From NCBI RefSeq assembly GCF_001968815.1, contig NZ_MIEQ01000027.1:124001-188000 (forward strand): DNA of 64,000 nucleotides. Reading direction: 5' to 3'. Both the position numbers and the translations under genes were made by a program. Source of the DNA: Motiliproteus sp. MSK22-1. GTDB taxonomy: Bacteria > Pseudomonadota > Gammaproteobacteria > Pseudomonadales > Balneatricaceae. Of the stretch, positions 44,223 to 53,567 are shown in pieces. The notes beneath the pieces were generated by a model. That model was not told where the DNA came from. It saw only the letters and a list, made by a program, of their open reading frames with translations, and did no database searches. Each line of letters begins with the position of its first letter. Position 1 is the first letter of the stretch.

Positions 44223-45158
44223 ATGGAAAATATCGACATTAATGCCACCACGATAATTATCACAGTGGTGGCCGTTGTTGTAGTGCTGTTTCTGGTTAAA
44301 GGGTTGGTGATCGTACAGCAGAGTGAGGCAATGGTGATTGAACGTCTTGGGCAATATAACCGCACCCTTGACCAGGGGTTGCATCTGCTTATCCCTTTCT
44401 TTGATAAAGCCAGATCCATTCAGATGCGCCGTTACCAAAATATTGATGGCGTGCAGATACCGATTACTACGGAGTCTGTTCGAATTGATCGACGTGAGAT
44501 GGTTGCTGATTTCCCCAAGATAGCGGTTATTACCAAGGACAACGTCACGGTATTAGTTGATGCCGCGCTGTATTTTCAGGTTATTACACCAAAGGATGCG
44601 GTGTTGTCGGTGGAAAATTTGGTTCAGGCAATTGAGACACTGACTCAAACCTCACTGCGAAGTAAGGTCGGGGAATTGGAATTGGATCGTTTGTTAGGAA
44701 GCCGTCAGGAAATAAATATCGCTTTAACTACAACTCTCGACCAGGCTGGCGATAAATGGGGGACTAAAATCAATCGGGTAGAATTGCAGAATATTATTGT
44801 CCCGGATGAGGTTGAGCAGGCCATGCGTAAACAGATGTCTGCAGAACGGGAGCGTCGTGCCACGGTAACTGAAGCTCAGGGTCATAAGGAAGCACAAATT
44901 AACGTCGCTGAAGGTGAGAAACAGGCGGCGATTCTTCGTGCCGAAGGCCAACGAAAGGCAATCACTACCATTATGGAGGCGGCCGGAGAAACAGTTAAAG
45001 AAGAGCAGATTCTCAGTTATTTGATAGCACTGGAATACATGAAAACCCTCCCGACCATTGCAAAGGAAGGAGAGCGGGTTTTCCTTCCGTACGAGGCTTC
45101 TTCGTTACTGGGATCTATTGGGTCTATCAAGGACCTGTTTCCTGTCAGTGGGAAGTAG
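44223..45158 (+). CDS. qmcA: SPFH-domain protein (QmcA/stomatin-like)
   Basis: From the ATG at 44223 (AAAGGAAAG ribosome site) this is 311 residues: an N-terminal membrane helix (about 10-30), then an SPFH/PHB domain (about 35-190; VIERLGQYNRTLDQGLHLLIPF, VDAALYFQV) and a helical, Ala/Glu-rich segment (about 190-250). An earlier TTG at 44193 would run into nfeD. SPFH proteins form large multimers that organise the inner membrane and can regulate FtsH-type proteases. Together with nfeD just upstream this makes a conserved two-gene unit. Confidence 0.9.
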   Translation: MENIDINATTIIITVVAVVVVLFLVKGLVIVQQSEAMVIERLGQYNRTLDQGLHLLIPFFDKARSIQMRRYQNIDGVQIPITTESVRIDRREMVADFPKIAVITKDNVTVLVDAALYFQVITPKDAVLSVENLVQAIETLTQTSLRSKVGELELDRLLGSRQEINIALTTTLDQAGDKWGTKINRVELQNIIVPDEVEQAMRKQMSAERERRATVTEAQGHKEAQINVAEGEKQAAILRAEGQRKAITTIMEAAGETVKEEQILSYLIALEYMKTLPTIAKEGERVFLPYEASSLLGSIGSIKDLFPVSGK

Positions 45159-45321
45159 TTACGCTGGAGCGACTTCTTCCCAGAGCCCCCATATTCTGTG
45201 TCGAAGTCGTACCTGCCATGGCTGATAACTGAGCGTTTTTGTCAACGACAGCAATGACGTTGTTCTGATACACTGGCTGTCATCCATTTCGAATTAATGA
45301 ATCAGATACCGGAGCCTGTTG

Positions 45322-46167
45322 ATGCGATTTGAAGGCACAGACCGTTATGTAGCCACCGATGATTTAAGGATGGCAGTCAATGCTGCTATTACGCTGGAGC
45401 GCCCTCTGCTGGTAAAAGGGGAGCCTGGTACTGGAAAAACCATGTTGGCAGAAGAGATTGCCGAGGCCCTCGGAAAACCTATATTGCGCTGGCATATCAA
45501 GTCTACGACTAAAGCGCAGCAAGGGCTGTATGAATATGATGCCGTCTCTCGATTACGAGATTCTCAATTAGGTGATGAGCGAGTCCAGGATATCAATAAC
45601 TACATTAAGAAAGGGTTGCTCTGGCAGGCCTTTGAAGCTGATGAGCCTGTAGTGTTGTTAATTGATGAGATTGATAAAGCTGATATCGAATTTCCTAACG
45701 ATCTGTTGGTAGAGCTGGATAAAATGGAGTTTTTTGTCTACGAAACAGGGCAGAGAGTTCAGGCTGCCCATCGTCCAATTATCATCATTACCAGCAATAA
45801 TGAAAAAGAACTTCCCGATGCTTTCCTGCGTCGTTGTTTCTTCCATTACATCCAGTTCCCGGATAAGGAAACAATGGAAGATATTATCAGTGTTCACTTT
45901 CCTGATATTCAGAAAAAGCTGGTCCAGGAAGCGATGGAAATTTTCTTTCAGGTACGCTCGGTTAACGGTTTGAAAAAGAAGCCGTCCACCTCTGAATTAA
46001 TTGATTGGTTGAAATTGTTGCTAGCCGATAAGATTCCTGCCGAAGTACTTCAAAACAAGGACAACAGCAACGCTATTCCACCGCTTTACGGGGCATTGCT
46101 GAAGAATGAACAGGATGTTCATATGCTTGAGCGTTTAGCCTTTATGGCGCGTCGGGAATCTCGTTAA
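45322..46167 (+). CDS. MoxR-family AAA+ ATPase
   Basis: From the ATG at 45322 (GGAG seven bases upstream) this is 281 residues with Walker A GEPGTGKT, Walker B LLIDEIDKAD, sensor-1 region IIITSNNEKELPDAF and the arginine finger region RRCFF. MoxR ATPases of this group act as chaperones with a VWA-domain partner in metal insertion or complex assembly. The VWA gene follows 80 bases downstream and completes the pair. Substrate complex unknown; a CoxD-like role is one possibility. Confidence 0.92.
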   Translation: MRFEGTDRYVATDDLRMAVNAAITLERPLLVKGEPGTGKTMLAEEIAEALGKPILRWHIKSTTKAQQGLYEYDAVSRLRDSQLGDERVQDINNYIKKGLLWQAFEADEPVVLLIDEIDKADIEFPNDLLVELDKMEFFVYETGQRVQAAHRPIIIITSNNEKELPDAFLRRCFFHYIQFPDKETMEDIISVHFPDIQKKLVQEAMEIFFQVRSVNGLKKKPSTSELIDWLKLLLADKIPAEVLQNKDNSNAIPPLYGALLKNEQDVHMLERLAFMARRESR

Positions 46168-46247
46168 AAGAAGTCGAATCGATACTTTCGGTTTGACACA
46201 TTGTTATGTTTCTGTCCTTGAATAAATAGCATGAGGTCAATCCGACT

Positions 46248-47423
46248 ATGCTTATCGACTTTTTTACTAATCTGCGTAAAGCCCAGGTACCTGTTACGAT
46301 TAAGGAATTGTTGGTACTGCTGGAGGCTTTGGAGAAGCATCTGGCTTTCGCCAGCCTGGATGACTTCTACCTGTTGTCGCGGGCCTGTTTGGTGAAAGAT
46401 GAGAAATATTTTGATCGCTTTGATCGCGCATTTGGAAGTTATTTTCATGGCCTGCAGCAAGTAGAAGGTTTTATCGAGGCGTTAATTCCTGATGACTGGT
46501 TGCGTAAGGAATTTGAGCGACTATTGAGCGATGAAGAGAAAGCAAAGATCGAGTCCTTAGGTGACCTGGATAAACTGCTGGAAACGTTAAAGGAGCGCTT
46601 TAAAGATCAGGAAGGTCGCCATGCGGGTGGAAGCAAATGGATAGGTACAGGAGGTACTTCACCCTTTGGTCATGGGGGATATAATCCCGAAGGCGTGCGA
46701 ATAGGGGGTGAAAGCGGCCATAAACGGGCAGTAAAAGTCTGGGAAAAGCGACAGTTCAAAGACCTGGATGACAGTGTTGAGCTGGGAACCCGTAATATCA
46801 AGGTGGCTCTGCGAAAACTGCGCAAGTTTGCCCGCACTGGTGCTGCGCAAGAGTTGGATCTGGACGATACTATTAGCTCTACTGCCCGAAATGCTGGCTA
46901 CCTGGATTTGAAGATGATCCCAGAGCGTCATAATGCGGTCAAGGTGCTGTTGTTCTTTGATGTCGGTGGCTCTATGGATCCTTATATCAAAGAATGCGAA
47001 CAATTGTTTTCAGCGGCTCGTTCTGAATTTAAGCATCTGGAGTACTTCTATTTCCATAACTGTGTTTATGAGAAAGTGTGGCGTAATAATCAGCGTCGCT
47101 TTAATGACACCATTCCAACTCTTGACCTGATACATACCTACGGACGTGATTACCGGGTCATTTTTGTGGGTGATGCCGCGATGTCCCCTTATGAGTTATT
47201 GCATTCTCAGGGGAGCGTTGAGCACTGGAATGATGAACCGGGACAGCTATGGTTACAGCGTATTATTGATACCTGGGAAAAGGTTATATGGCTGAATCCC
47301 AGTCACAAACGGTCCTGGGAATATACCCACAGTATTCAATTGATCCGACAGCAGCTGGAAGGACATATGTATCCATTAACTCTGGAAGGGATGGAGCAAG
47401 GGATTCGGCAGCTATCTCGTTAA
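46248..47423 (+). CDS. CoxE-like VWA-domain protein
   Basis: A 391-residue protein of the CoxE/DUF58-like VWA group. The N-terminal part (about 1-130) is helical and contains FFTNLRKAQVPVT; a glycine-rich stretch (KWIGTGGTSPFGHGG) lies in the middle. The VWA domain has the metal site DVGGSMD (MIDAS motif DxGxS, about 243-247) and ends in VIFVGDAAMSP. VWA proteins of this type are partners of MoxR ATPases, here encoded immediately upstream. Together they probably mature or assemble an unknown enzyme complex. Confidence 0.9.
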   Translation: MLIDFFTNLRKAQVPVTIKELLVLLEALEKHLAFASLDDFYLLSRACLVKDEKYFDRFDRAFGSYFHGLQQVEGFIEALIPDDWLRKEFERLLSDEEKAKIESLGDLDKLLETLKERFKDQEGRHAGGSKWIGTGGTSPFGHGGYNPEGVRIGGESGHKRAVKVWEKRQFKDLDDSVELGTRNIKVALRKLRKFARTGAAQELDLDDTISSTARNAGYLDLKMIPERHNAVKVLLFFDVGGSMDPYIKECEQLFSAARSEFKHLEYFYFHNCVYEKVWRNNQRRFNDTIPTLDLIHTYGRDYRVIFVGDAAMSPYELLHSQGSVEHWNDEPGQLWLQRIIDTWEKVIWLNPSHKRSWEYTHSIQLIRQQLEGHMYPLTLEGMEQGIRQLSR

Positions 47424-47428
47424 ACTGC

Positions 47429-47629
47429 TTAGGCTCCTGATGGAACAGCCTGTTTTTTCAGGATCGCCTCAATATCGACCATGCGAATGGAACTAATTGC
47501 AGCTTCCCAGGCCCCTTCTCGGCAAAGACCGCTGATTGCAGCATTTTCGTAGCCCTCTAAAGCGGCTTCAATACAGGCATCCCTGACAGTTTCGGCAATG
47601 TATTGCAGGTTTGATTCTTGCTCTGACAT
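47429..47629 (-). CDS. Small conserved protein of unknown function
   Basis: A 66-residue acidic, mainly helical protein: YIAETVRDACIEAALEGYENA, then GLCREGAWEAAISSIRMVDIEAI. I recall a conserved small protein of this type in pseudomonads, sometimes labelled acetyltransferase without support. Nothing catalytic is visible. It is convergent with the VWA gene (five bases between) and 19 bases downstream of the DUF1801 gene on the same strand, so the two may be co-transcribed. Confidence 0.6.
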   Translation of the reverse strand: MSEQESNLQYIAETVRDACIEAALEGYENAAISGLCREGAWEAAISSIRMVDIEAILKKQAVPSGA

Positions 47630-47648
47630 GTATTGTCCTCTGTTTTGG

Positions 47649-48056
47649 CTATTTGTTCAGATGATAGGTTAATGCCATTGCCAGGCAATATTCCAATTCT
47701 TTTTTGGGAATGGGATCTCCTGCTTTGAATATAAGGGCTCGATTGCCTTCAAAAGTAAAATCACCCGGGAACAGCGTTCGAAAGGAATCAACCAGAGTGG
47801 TTTTGCAGTTGAAATAGATCCCATAAACCTCAGGACGCGATGGCTTCCATGCCAGTCTTATGGTGCTGCCACTTCTCGATTGGCTGGTTAGATAGGAAGG
47901 TTCTCCCCACTTTAGAGTTTCTTCTAATTGCCCAACACCTGTAGTTGACGAAGCGGTCTCGAAAATGAGTTTTCGAAGAGTTAAAAGCGCTTCCTTCACG
48001 GGTGGTGGATAGCTATTGAATACAGAGGCGACCTCTGGATTAATCTGCAATTCCAT
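47649..48056 (-). CDS. DUF1801-domain protein
   Basis: A 135-residue protein matching DUF1801: VKEALLTLRKLIFETA, LKWGEPSYLT, GSTIRLAWK, then VYGIYFNCKTTLVDSFRTLF. The family has a conserved small fold, related to YdhG-like proteins, with no proven activity. The tryptophan-glycine pair (LKWGEPSY) is its signature. Full length is normal. It is divergent from the MFS exporter gene across 110 bases. Confidence 0.8.
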   Translation of the reverse strand: MELQINPEVASVFNSYPPPVKEALLTLRKLIFETASSTTGVGQLEETLKWGEPSYLTSQSRSGSTIRLAWKPSRPEVYGIYFNCKTTLVDSFRTLFPGDFTFEGNRALIFKAGDPIPKKELEYCLAMALTYHLNK

Positions 48057-48166
48057 TCATCGAATCCTTATTTCAGTTGCTTGTTTCTATCCTGATCGGC
48101 AGACTTGCCCGATAGTTTGCGAATTTTTCATAATTTACAACAAATTAGTCTGGACTCAGGTAAAGC

Positions 48167-49405
48167 ATGGACGGTAGCAGCACAATGACTAAGGGATCTA
48201 CGCTCAGCCTGGCTGAGTTTGTTTCATTGTTTGCACTGATGATCTCTCTGACGGCCTTGAGCATAGATGCGATTTTGCCTGCCTATGCTGCTATTGGCCA
48301 GTCCCTGGCACTATCAAACTTGAATGACACCCATCTTATTATCACCATGCTAATTGTTGGCATGGCTGCCGGTGAGCTTTTCTTCGGCCCTCTTTCTGAC
48401 AGTATCGGGCGTAAGAAAGCGATTTTGATTGGTATAACCATTTATTGTCTGGGCACTTCAACTGCAATGGCAGCTGATTCGTTGCACCAGTTGCTGATCG
48501 GGCGGGTGATTCAGGGGATTGGCTTGTCAGGGCCTAAAATAGCCTCCAGAGCATTGATAAGGGATCAATACTCCGGAGACGCAATGGCTCGAATCATGTC
48601 GTTTATCATGATGATATTTATTCTTGTTCCCATGCTGGCGCCGGCCTTCGGGCAATTGATTCTATTAGTGATGGATTGGAGGGGGATATTCTACGTATTT
48701 TTGCTACATGGGATTATCGTCGCTATCTGGTTCAGCTGGAGGCAGCCTGAAACCTTGCCTGTCAGTAAACGCCGGCCCTTTTCTGTCCCCTATTTGTATC
48801 GGTCATCTGTTTCAGTCCTGAAGCACAAGCAGGTTATGGCTTACACTCTGATAGCCGGTCTTATTTTTGGAATGCAATTGGCTTATTACAATACTTCTCA
48901 GGCTATTTTTCAGGATCTTTATCAAACAGGGACTTTATTCCCTCTCTATTTTGCTGTGTTGGCAATGGGGATAGGCATTGCTTCTTTGACTAACGGCAAG
49001 CTTGTTATGCGTTATGGTATGTTTTTTCTGACCAGAAGTGCGCTGATCGGGCTTATTATTAGCAGTACTCTCTTGCTGGTTGTTACGCAACTATATAACG
49101 GCATCCCACCCTTTTTGTGTTTTATGGGTCTTTGTTTTCTGATGCTGTTCTGTGTTGGAATTATCTTTGGAAATATCAATGCGATGGCCATGCAGTCCTT
49201 GGGGCATATTGCCGGATTAGGGGCTTCCTTGATTGCTTCCGTTTCAAGTCTTGTAGCAGCCCTTGTTTCTGTTATTGCAGGGCGATTTTATAACGATACT
49301 TTGATACCACTGGCGGTTGGTTTTGGTGCCTGTTCGTTCGCAGCTCTGATGTTAGCTTTGTATGCTGAAAGGAAAAATCAGGATGGGAGTACTGATCAAA
49401 CATAG
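48167..49405 (+). CDS. Bcr/CflA-family drug-resistance MFS transporter
   Basis: A 412-residue major-facilitator protein with about 12 hydrophobic segments and the family signature GPLSDSIGRKKAILIG in the loop after helix 2; helix 1 has the DAILPAYAAIG motif of the Bcr/CflA drug exporters, and helix 4/5 carries RVIQGIGLSGPKIASRALIRD. It probably exports a drug or metabolite by proton antiport across the inner membrane. AGGTAAAGC precedes the ATG. A short start-to-start alternative is the ATG at 48185. The gene ends before a terminator that reads the other way. Confidence 0.9.
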   Translation: MDGSSTMTKGSTLSLAEFVSLFALMISLTALSIDAILPAYAAIGQSLALSNLNDTHLIITMLIVGMAAGELFFGPLSDSIGRKKAILIGITIYCLGTSTAMAADSLHQLLIGRVIQGIGLSGPKIASRALIRDQYSGDAMARIMSFIMMIFILVPMLAPAFGQLILLVMDWRGIFYVFLLHGIIVAIWFSWRQPETLPVSKRRPFSVPYLYRSSVSVLKHKQVMAYTLIAGLIFGMQLAYYNTSQAIFQDLYQTGTLFPLYFAVLAMGIGIASLTNGKLVMRYGMFFLTRSALIGLIISSTLLLVVTQLYNGIPPFLCFMGLCFLMLFCVGIIFGNINAMAMQSLGHIAGLGASLIASVSSLVAALVSVIAGRFYNDTLIPLAVGFGACSFAALMLALYAERKNQDGSTDQT

Positions 49406-49428
49406 ATTTTCCTGCTAGTCATCTCAGG

Positions 49429-49450
49429 AAAAAGCCCCGGCGAACCGGGG
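49429..49450 (-). terminator. Rho-independent terminator of the ABC-importer operon
   Basis: On the minus strand CCCCGG-TTCG-CCGGGG is a perfect six-base stem with a stable UUCG tetraloop, then C and five Ts. It lies 55 bases beyond the livM-like stop. A second imperfect stem (GCACC...GGTGC) sits between it and the gene at 49454-49476. On the plus strand there is no T-run, so it serves the minus-strand operon. Confidence 0.85.
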
Positions 49451-49504
49451 AAGGCACCCTTCTGGAAGGGAGGTGCAATGTTTGAAGCAGGGGAGGAGAG
49501 ACTA

Positions 49505-50428
49505 CTAGAAATTCTTCTTCACCAACCTTTGTAGTTCACCTACCAGGCCGTTTCTGAAGGCCAGCACGCAAAGGATGAATACGACGCCCATGACTACATG
49601 GATATAATTTGCCAAAGGACCAGAGGCAAGGAAGTTCTGTAGGCCGACAATCGTGACTGCGCCTAAAACCGGTCCCCAGATGGTCCCCATACCCCCCAGA
49701 AGGGTCATTAACACAACCTCTCCTGACATAAACCAGTGAACATCATTAAGGGAAGCCAGTTGGAAGACCAATGCCTTGGTTGAGCCTGCCAGTCCCGCCA
49801 ATGCGGCGGAAAGAACAAAGGCCAGCAATTTGTATTGATTAACTTTATAGCCCAGTGAGATAGCTCTGGGCTCATTTTCTCGAATGGCTTTCAGTACCTG
49901 GCCGAATGGGGAGTGAACGGTCCGATAGATCAATAAAAAACCAATAACAAAGATAGCCAGAACAAAATAGTACATGACCATATTGTCAGTCAGATCAATT
50001 AAGCCAAACAGGGCTCCTCGTGGCACTCCCTGTAAACCATCTTCTCCGCCGGTAAATGGTGCTTGAAGGTAGAAGAAAAACATCAGCTGGGCTAATGCCA
50101 GAGTTACCATGGCAAAGTAAATCCCTTCTCGTTTAACGGCCAGTTTTCCGTAAACCAATCCGACAAGGGCAGAAACGATGACTCCTGCAACAATGCCTAT
50201 TTCTGGAGTAATGCTGTAAGTCAGCATAAGGTAGCCGGTAACATAGGCTCCTGTTCCCAGGAATATGGCATGGCCGAATGAGAGTAGACCTGCAAATCCC
50301 AGCAGCAGATTAAAGGCACAGGCGAATAGTGCGAAACAGAGCACCTTCATCAGGAATACCGGATAGAGGGCGAATGGTGCAAGCAAGGCCAAGCCAAAGA
50401 TAGCAAGGTTGAGTTTTTTATTTTTCAT
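49505..50428 (-). CDS. LivM-like ABC-importer permease
   Basis: A 307-residue inner-membrane permease of the branched-chain amino-acid/urea type with about eight to ten hydrophobic segments. The LivM signatures are present: LLGFAGLLSFGHAIFLGTGAY and, before the end, IRENEPRAISLGYKVNQYK. It is the last gene of the importer unit (livG-, livF-, binding-protein-, livH- and livM-like), all on the minus strand. The two permeases and two ATPases make one import complex. A terminator follows the stop. Confidence 0.92.
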   Translation of the reverse strand: MKNKKLNLAIFGLALLAPFALYPVFLMKVLCFALFACAFNLLLGFAGLLSFGHAIFLGTGAYVTGYLMLTYSITPEIGIVAGVIVSALVGLVYGKLAVKREGIYFAMVTLALAQLMFFFYLQAPFTGGEDGLQGVPRGALFGLIDLTDNMVMYYFVLAIFVIGFLLIYRTVHSPFGQVLKAIRENEPRAISLGYKVNQYKLLAFVLSAALAGLAGSTKALVFQLASLNDVHWFMSGEVVLMTLLGGMGTIWGPVLGAVTIVGLQNFLASGPLANYIHVVMGVVFILCVLAFRNGLVGELQRLVKKNF

Positions 50429-50532
50429 ATTATGACCTCGTAGACAGCGCTCTGGGGCGCGATCCAGTCGTATTTCTGTTGAAAGCTCTTTCTTAAAGTA
50501 CTTATCTGAATTATTTTTTAAATAAACAGTGT

Positions 50533-51450
50533 TTAAGCTTCTTTACCGAACATGCCCGAAGGTTTGACCAGCAGTACCAGCACCATTACCAGGAATATTA
50601 CGGTGTTAGAGGCTTCTGGATAAAAGTACTTGGTTAGCCCTTCAATAATTCCCATGGCTAGTCCGGTTAGAATCGCACCGCCAATAGAGCCCATACCACC
50701 TATAACCACTATGGCGAACACAACGATTAGAATATTGGACCCCATTTCAGGGGAGACTGAGTAAACAGGTGCCGCCAGCACTCCTGCAAGTCCAGCGAGT
50801 CCAACACCAAAACCGTAAGTCAGAGTAACGATGAGTGGTACGTTAATACCGAATGCCTGCATCAATTGGGGGTTTTCTGTACCTGCGCGCAGATAGGCTC
50901 CGAGTTTGGTTTTTTCAATCATGAACCAGGTTGCAGCGCAGACAGTTAATGAAAATATGATAATCCAGGCTCGGTAATTGGGCAGATACATGAACGGCAG
51001 TTTTGTACCACCTTTTAACTCTTCCGGAATGGCATAGGGCAGGCCTGATGAGCCGAACCAGTCGGTGAAAAGACCTTGTAATATAAGTGCGACTCCAAAG
51101 GTGAGCAGCAGGCTGTAGAGGTGATCTTCGTTGGCAATGGGGCGGATAAGAAACCGTTCCAGTAATATGCCGAATGCACCGACTGTAAGAGGAACCAGAA
51201 ATAAAGCCCACCAGTAGTTTATTTGCAGGTACTCCAGCGCCATCCAGGCGGTGAAGGCTCCAAGCATGTAAAGAGCACCCTGGGAAAAGTTGATGATCTT
51301 GAGAAGGCCGAAAATAATTGCCAGACCAAGCGCCAGCAGTGCGTAGAAGGAGCCGTTGATCAGGCCGACCAAAAGCTGTCCGAAAAGGCCGAAAAGATTG
51401 ATTCCAAGAAATGTTGCCATAACAGCACCTAAAGCGTATCCGTGGAGCAC
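50533..51450 (-). CDS. LivH-like ABC-importer permease
   Basis: A 305-residue inner-membrane permease of the LivH type. Helical segments cover most of the length, and the marker sequences LGLAIIFGLLKIINFSQGAL and VIGGMGSIGGAILTGLAMGI are present. It follows the binding-protein gene by 85 bases and precedes the LivM-like gene by about 104. Together with it, the permease forms the channel for the substrate delivered by the periplasmic protein. Order and spacing fit one operon. A reading frame in the same strand and region is a shadow. Confidence 0.92.
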   Translation of the reverse strand: MLHGYALGAVMATFLGINLFGLFGQLLVGLINGSFYALLALGLAIIFGLLKIINFSQGALYMLGAFTAWMALEYLQINYWWALFLVPLTVGAFGILLERFLIRPIANEDHLYSLLLTFGVALILQGLFTDWFGSSGLPYAIPEELKGGTKLPFMYLPNYRAWIIIFSLTVCAATWFMIEKTKLGAYLRAGTENPQLMQAFGINVPLIVTLTYGFGVGLAGLAGVLAAPVYSVSPEMGSNILIVVFAIVVIGGMGSIGGAILTGLAMGIIEGLTKYFYPEASNTVIFLVMVLVLLVKPSGMFGKEA

Positions 51451-51535
51451 ACAAAACGGCTCCCTTTATAATTGTTATTCATCTTGAGTTGGGGGCGACT
51501 GGTGCCACCCCCCGGGTTTAGCAGACTCTAAGCAT

Positions 51536-52759
51536 TTACTTCTGGCTTAGAGCAAAAGCACAGCCGCCTTTATCCAGCGGAAGGAAGGCATCGTCACCTT
51601 TAATGACTTTTTCGATGGTAAATACATCGTTAGATCCTTTACGCTCGTCCGCAGTATTGATACGAACTTGCAGCATATCGTGGACCATACGACCATCTTT
51701 GCGGAGGTAGCCGTTTCGTGAGAAGAAATCTTCTACCGGAGTTTCCTTCATTTTAGCCATCACTGCTTTTGATTCATCAGTTCCAGCGGCTTCAACGGCT
51801 TTTAGATAATGCATCGTCGCCGAATATGCACCTGCATGAGGCATGGCTGGAATCTTGCCATTGTTAAGCTTCATGAATCGCTTAGACCAAGCACGGGTCT
51901 GATCATCCATATTCCAGTAGAAGCCCGTGGTTAGCTTCATACCACCTGCGACCTCTGGGTCCAGTGCCAGTGCGTTGGGGGTAAATACAAGCAGACCTGC
52001 TACATCGGTCATTTCAGTCAAGCCGAATTCTGCTGCAGTTTTAAGTGAATTGACCATATCGGAACCGGCATTTGCCAATGCGATTACGTCTGCACCAGAA
52101 GATTGAGCCTGTAGAATGTAGGAGGAAAAATCAGATGTTCCCAGCGGTGCGCGAACACCTCCGACAACTTCCCCTCCGTTTTCCTTGATAACACCGGTTG
52201 CAACTTTTTCAAGTGCATGGCCGAAAGCGTAGTCAGCGGTAATAAAGAACCATTTTTTCTTGCCGGACTGAACCGTAGGCTTGACCGTACCATTTGCCAG
52301 AGATACAACATCGTAGGTCCAGTGAGCATTAAATGGAGAGCAGGCCTTGGTGGTAAATGCATGGCTTGCAGACGCTGCAATCAGGGCTATTTTTTCATTT
52401 GCTGTCAGAACTTTGGTGACCGCTCCGGTTACTGCGGATGAAACCATGCCTGTAACCACATCCACCTGATCTTTCTCGACCCACTCACGAACTTTTACAG
52501 ATCCGATATCGGGCTTGTTCTGATCGTCGGCGCTAACAACCTCAATAGGCTTGCCCAGTACAGTACCGCCAAAATCATCAACAGCCATCTTCACAGCTTC
52601 AACACAGCCCTGACCACAGATATCGGCATACACACCGCCCATATCAGCTAACACACCGATCTTAACCTTGTCGTCTGACAGGGATGCCTGTGCGGTAGCT
52701 GAAACGGCCATAGCAGCTGCCAGTGCTGAAGTGATCAGCGATTTACGCATCAAATTCAT
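51536..52759 (-). CDS. Periplasmic binding protein of the branched-chain amino-acid/amide type
   Basis: A 407-residue protein with a signal peptide (about 1-25, ending ATAQA) and a type-1 periplasmic binding fold of the LivK/AmiC group (VKIGVLADMGGVYADICGQG, GKPIEVVSADDQNKPD, DYAFGHALE, DVIALANAGSD). The Cys pair in ADICGQGC may form a disulfide. It precedes the livH- and livM-like genes. Substrate class is not certain: branched-chain amino acids, amides, urea and short acids all use this fold. The linked kinase may sense the same compound. Confidence 0.9.
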   Translation of the reverse strand: MNLMRKSLITSALAAAMAVSATAQASLSDDKVKIGVLADMGGVYADICGQGCVEAVKMAVDDFGGTVLGKPIEVVSADDQNKPDIGSVKVREWVEKDQVDVVTGMVSSAVTGAVTKVLTANEKIALIAASASHAFTTKACSPFNAHWTYDVVSLANGTVKPTVQSGKKKWFFITADYAFGHALEKVATGVIKENGGEVVGGVRAPLGTSDFSSYILQAQSSGADVIALANAGSDMVNSLKTAAEFGLTEMTDVAGLLVFTPNALALDPEVAGGMKLTTGFYWNMDDQTRAWSKRFMKLNNGKIPAMPHAGAYSATMHYLKAVEAAGTDESKAVMAKMKETPVEDFFSRNGYLRKDGRMVHDMLQVRINTADERKGSNDVFTIEKVIKGDDAFLPLDKGGCAFALSQK

Positions 52760-52838
52760 TGTATTCTCCAGTTTTTGTTTTTGTAGTACGGTTTTTTTTT
52801 TGTAATTTCATTAATTCAGGGGCTGATCGGTCGTGCTT

Positions 52839-53567
52839 CTATACACCCAGATAAGTGTTCAGCAGTTCGGTTTTGGCTGCCAGTTCATGGGCATGAACCT
52901 CTTCGGCAATATGGCCGTGCTCCATGACATAGTGGCGATCAGCAATCGGAGCGGCAAAGCGGAAATTCTGTTCCACCAACAGGATGGTCAGACCCCGATG
53001 TTTCAGTTTGGTCAGGACTTCCGCCAGTTTTTGAACGATGACCGGTGCCAGGCCTTCAGTAATTTCGTCGAGTAACAAAATGTTGGCACCGGTGCGCAGA
53101 ATACGGGCCATTGCAAGCATCTGCTGTTCACCGCCGGATAATCGTGTGCCCTGACTTTTTCGGCGTTCGGCCAGGTTGGGAAACATTTCGTATATTTCTT
53201 CTACTGACATTCCGTCAGATCGAACATTAGGCGGTAGCATCAGATTCTCTTCGACGTTAAGACTTGAGAATATGCCCCGTTCCTCCGGGCAAAATCCGAT
53301 GCCGAGATGGGCGATGCGGTGCGAGGACATATCGATGGTTTCGTGACCGTTAATGTTGATTGATCCGGTACGCTTTCCAACCATATTCATGATGGCACGC
53401 AATGTTGTGGAACGGCCTGAACCGTTTCTTCCCAACAGGGTGACCAGCTCGCCCTGTTTTATTGAAAGATCGATACCATGAAGAATGTGTGATTCACCGT
53501 AAAAAGCGTGAAGATCACTGATGCGAATTTTCTCTCGAGTGGATTGGGTGTTCATAATGGAGTTCAT
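52839..53567 (-). CDS. LivF-like ABC-importer ATPase
   Basis: A 242-residue ABC ATPase of the LivF group: Walker A LLGRNGSGRSTT (normally GRNGxGKST; the lysine position is Arg), then signature LSGGEQQML and Walker B ILLLDEITEGLAP. The switch His is within LLVEQN. It starts overlapping the last four bases of the LivG-like gene (ATGA) and lies 79 bases before the binding-protein gene. The alternative ATG five codons in is also possible. It powers the importer with LivG. Confidence 0.92.
   Translation of the reverse strand: MNSIMNTQSTREKIRISDLHAFYGESHILHGIDLSIKQGELVTLLGRNGSGRSTTLRAIMNMVGKRTGSININGHETIDMSSHRIAHLGIGFCPEERGIFSSLNVEENLMLPPNVRSDGMSVEEIYEMFPNLAERRKSQGTRLSGGEQQMLAMARILRTGANILLLDEITEGLAPVIVQKLAEVLTKLKHRGLTILLVEQNFRFAAPIADRHYVMEHGHIAEEVHAHELAAKTELLNTYLGV

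Noticed and set aside
45159-45401. TTACGCTGGAGCG occurring at 45159-45171 and 45389-45401
   Set aside because: A 13-base match, one copy inside the MoxR coding sequence; probably coincidence.
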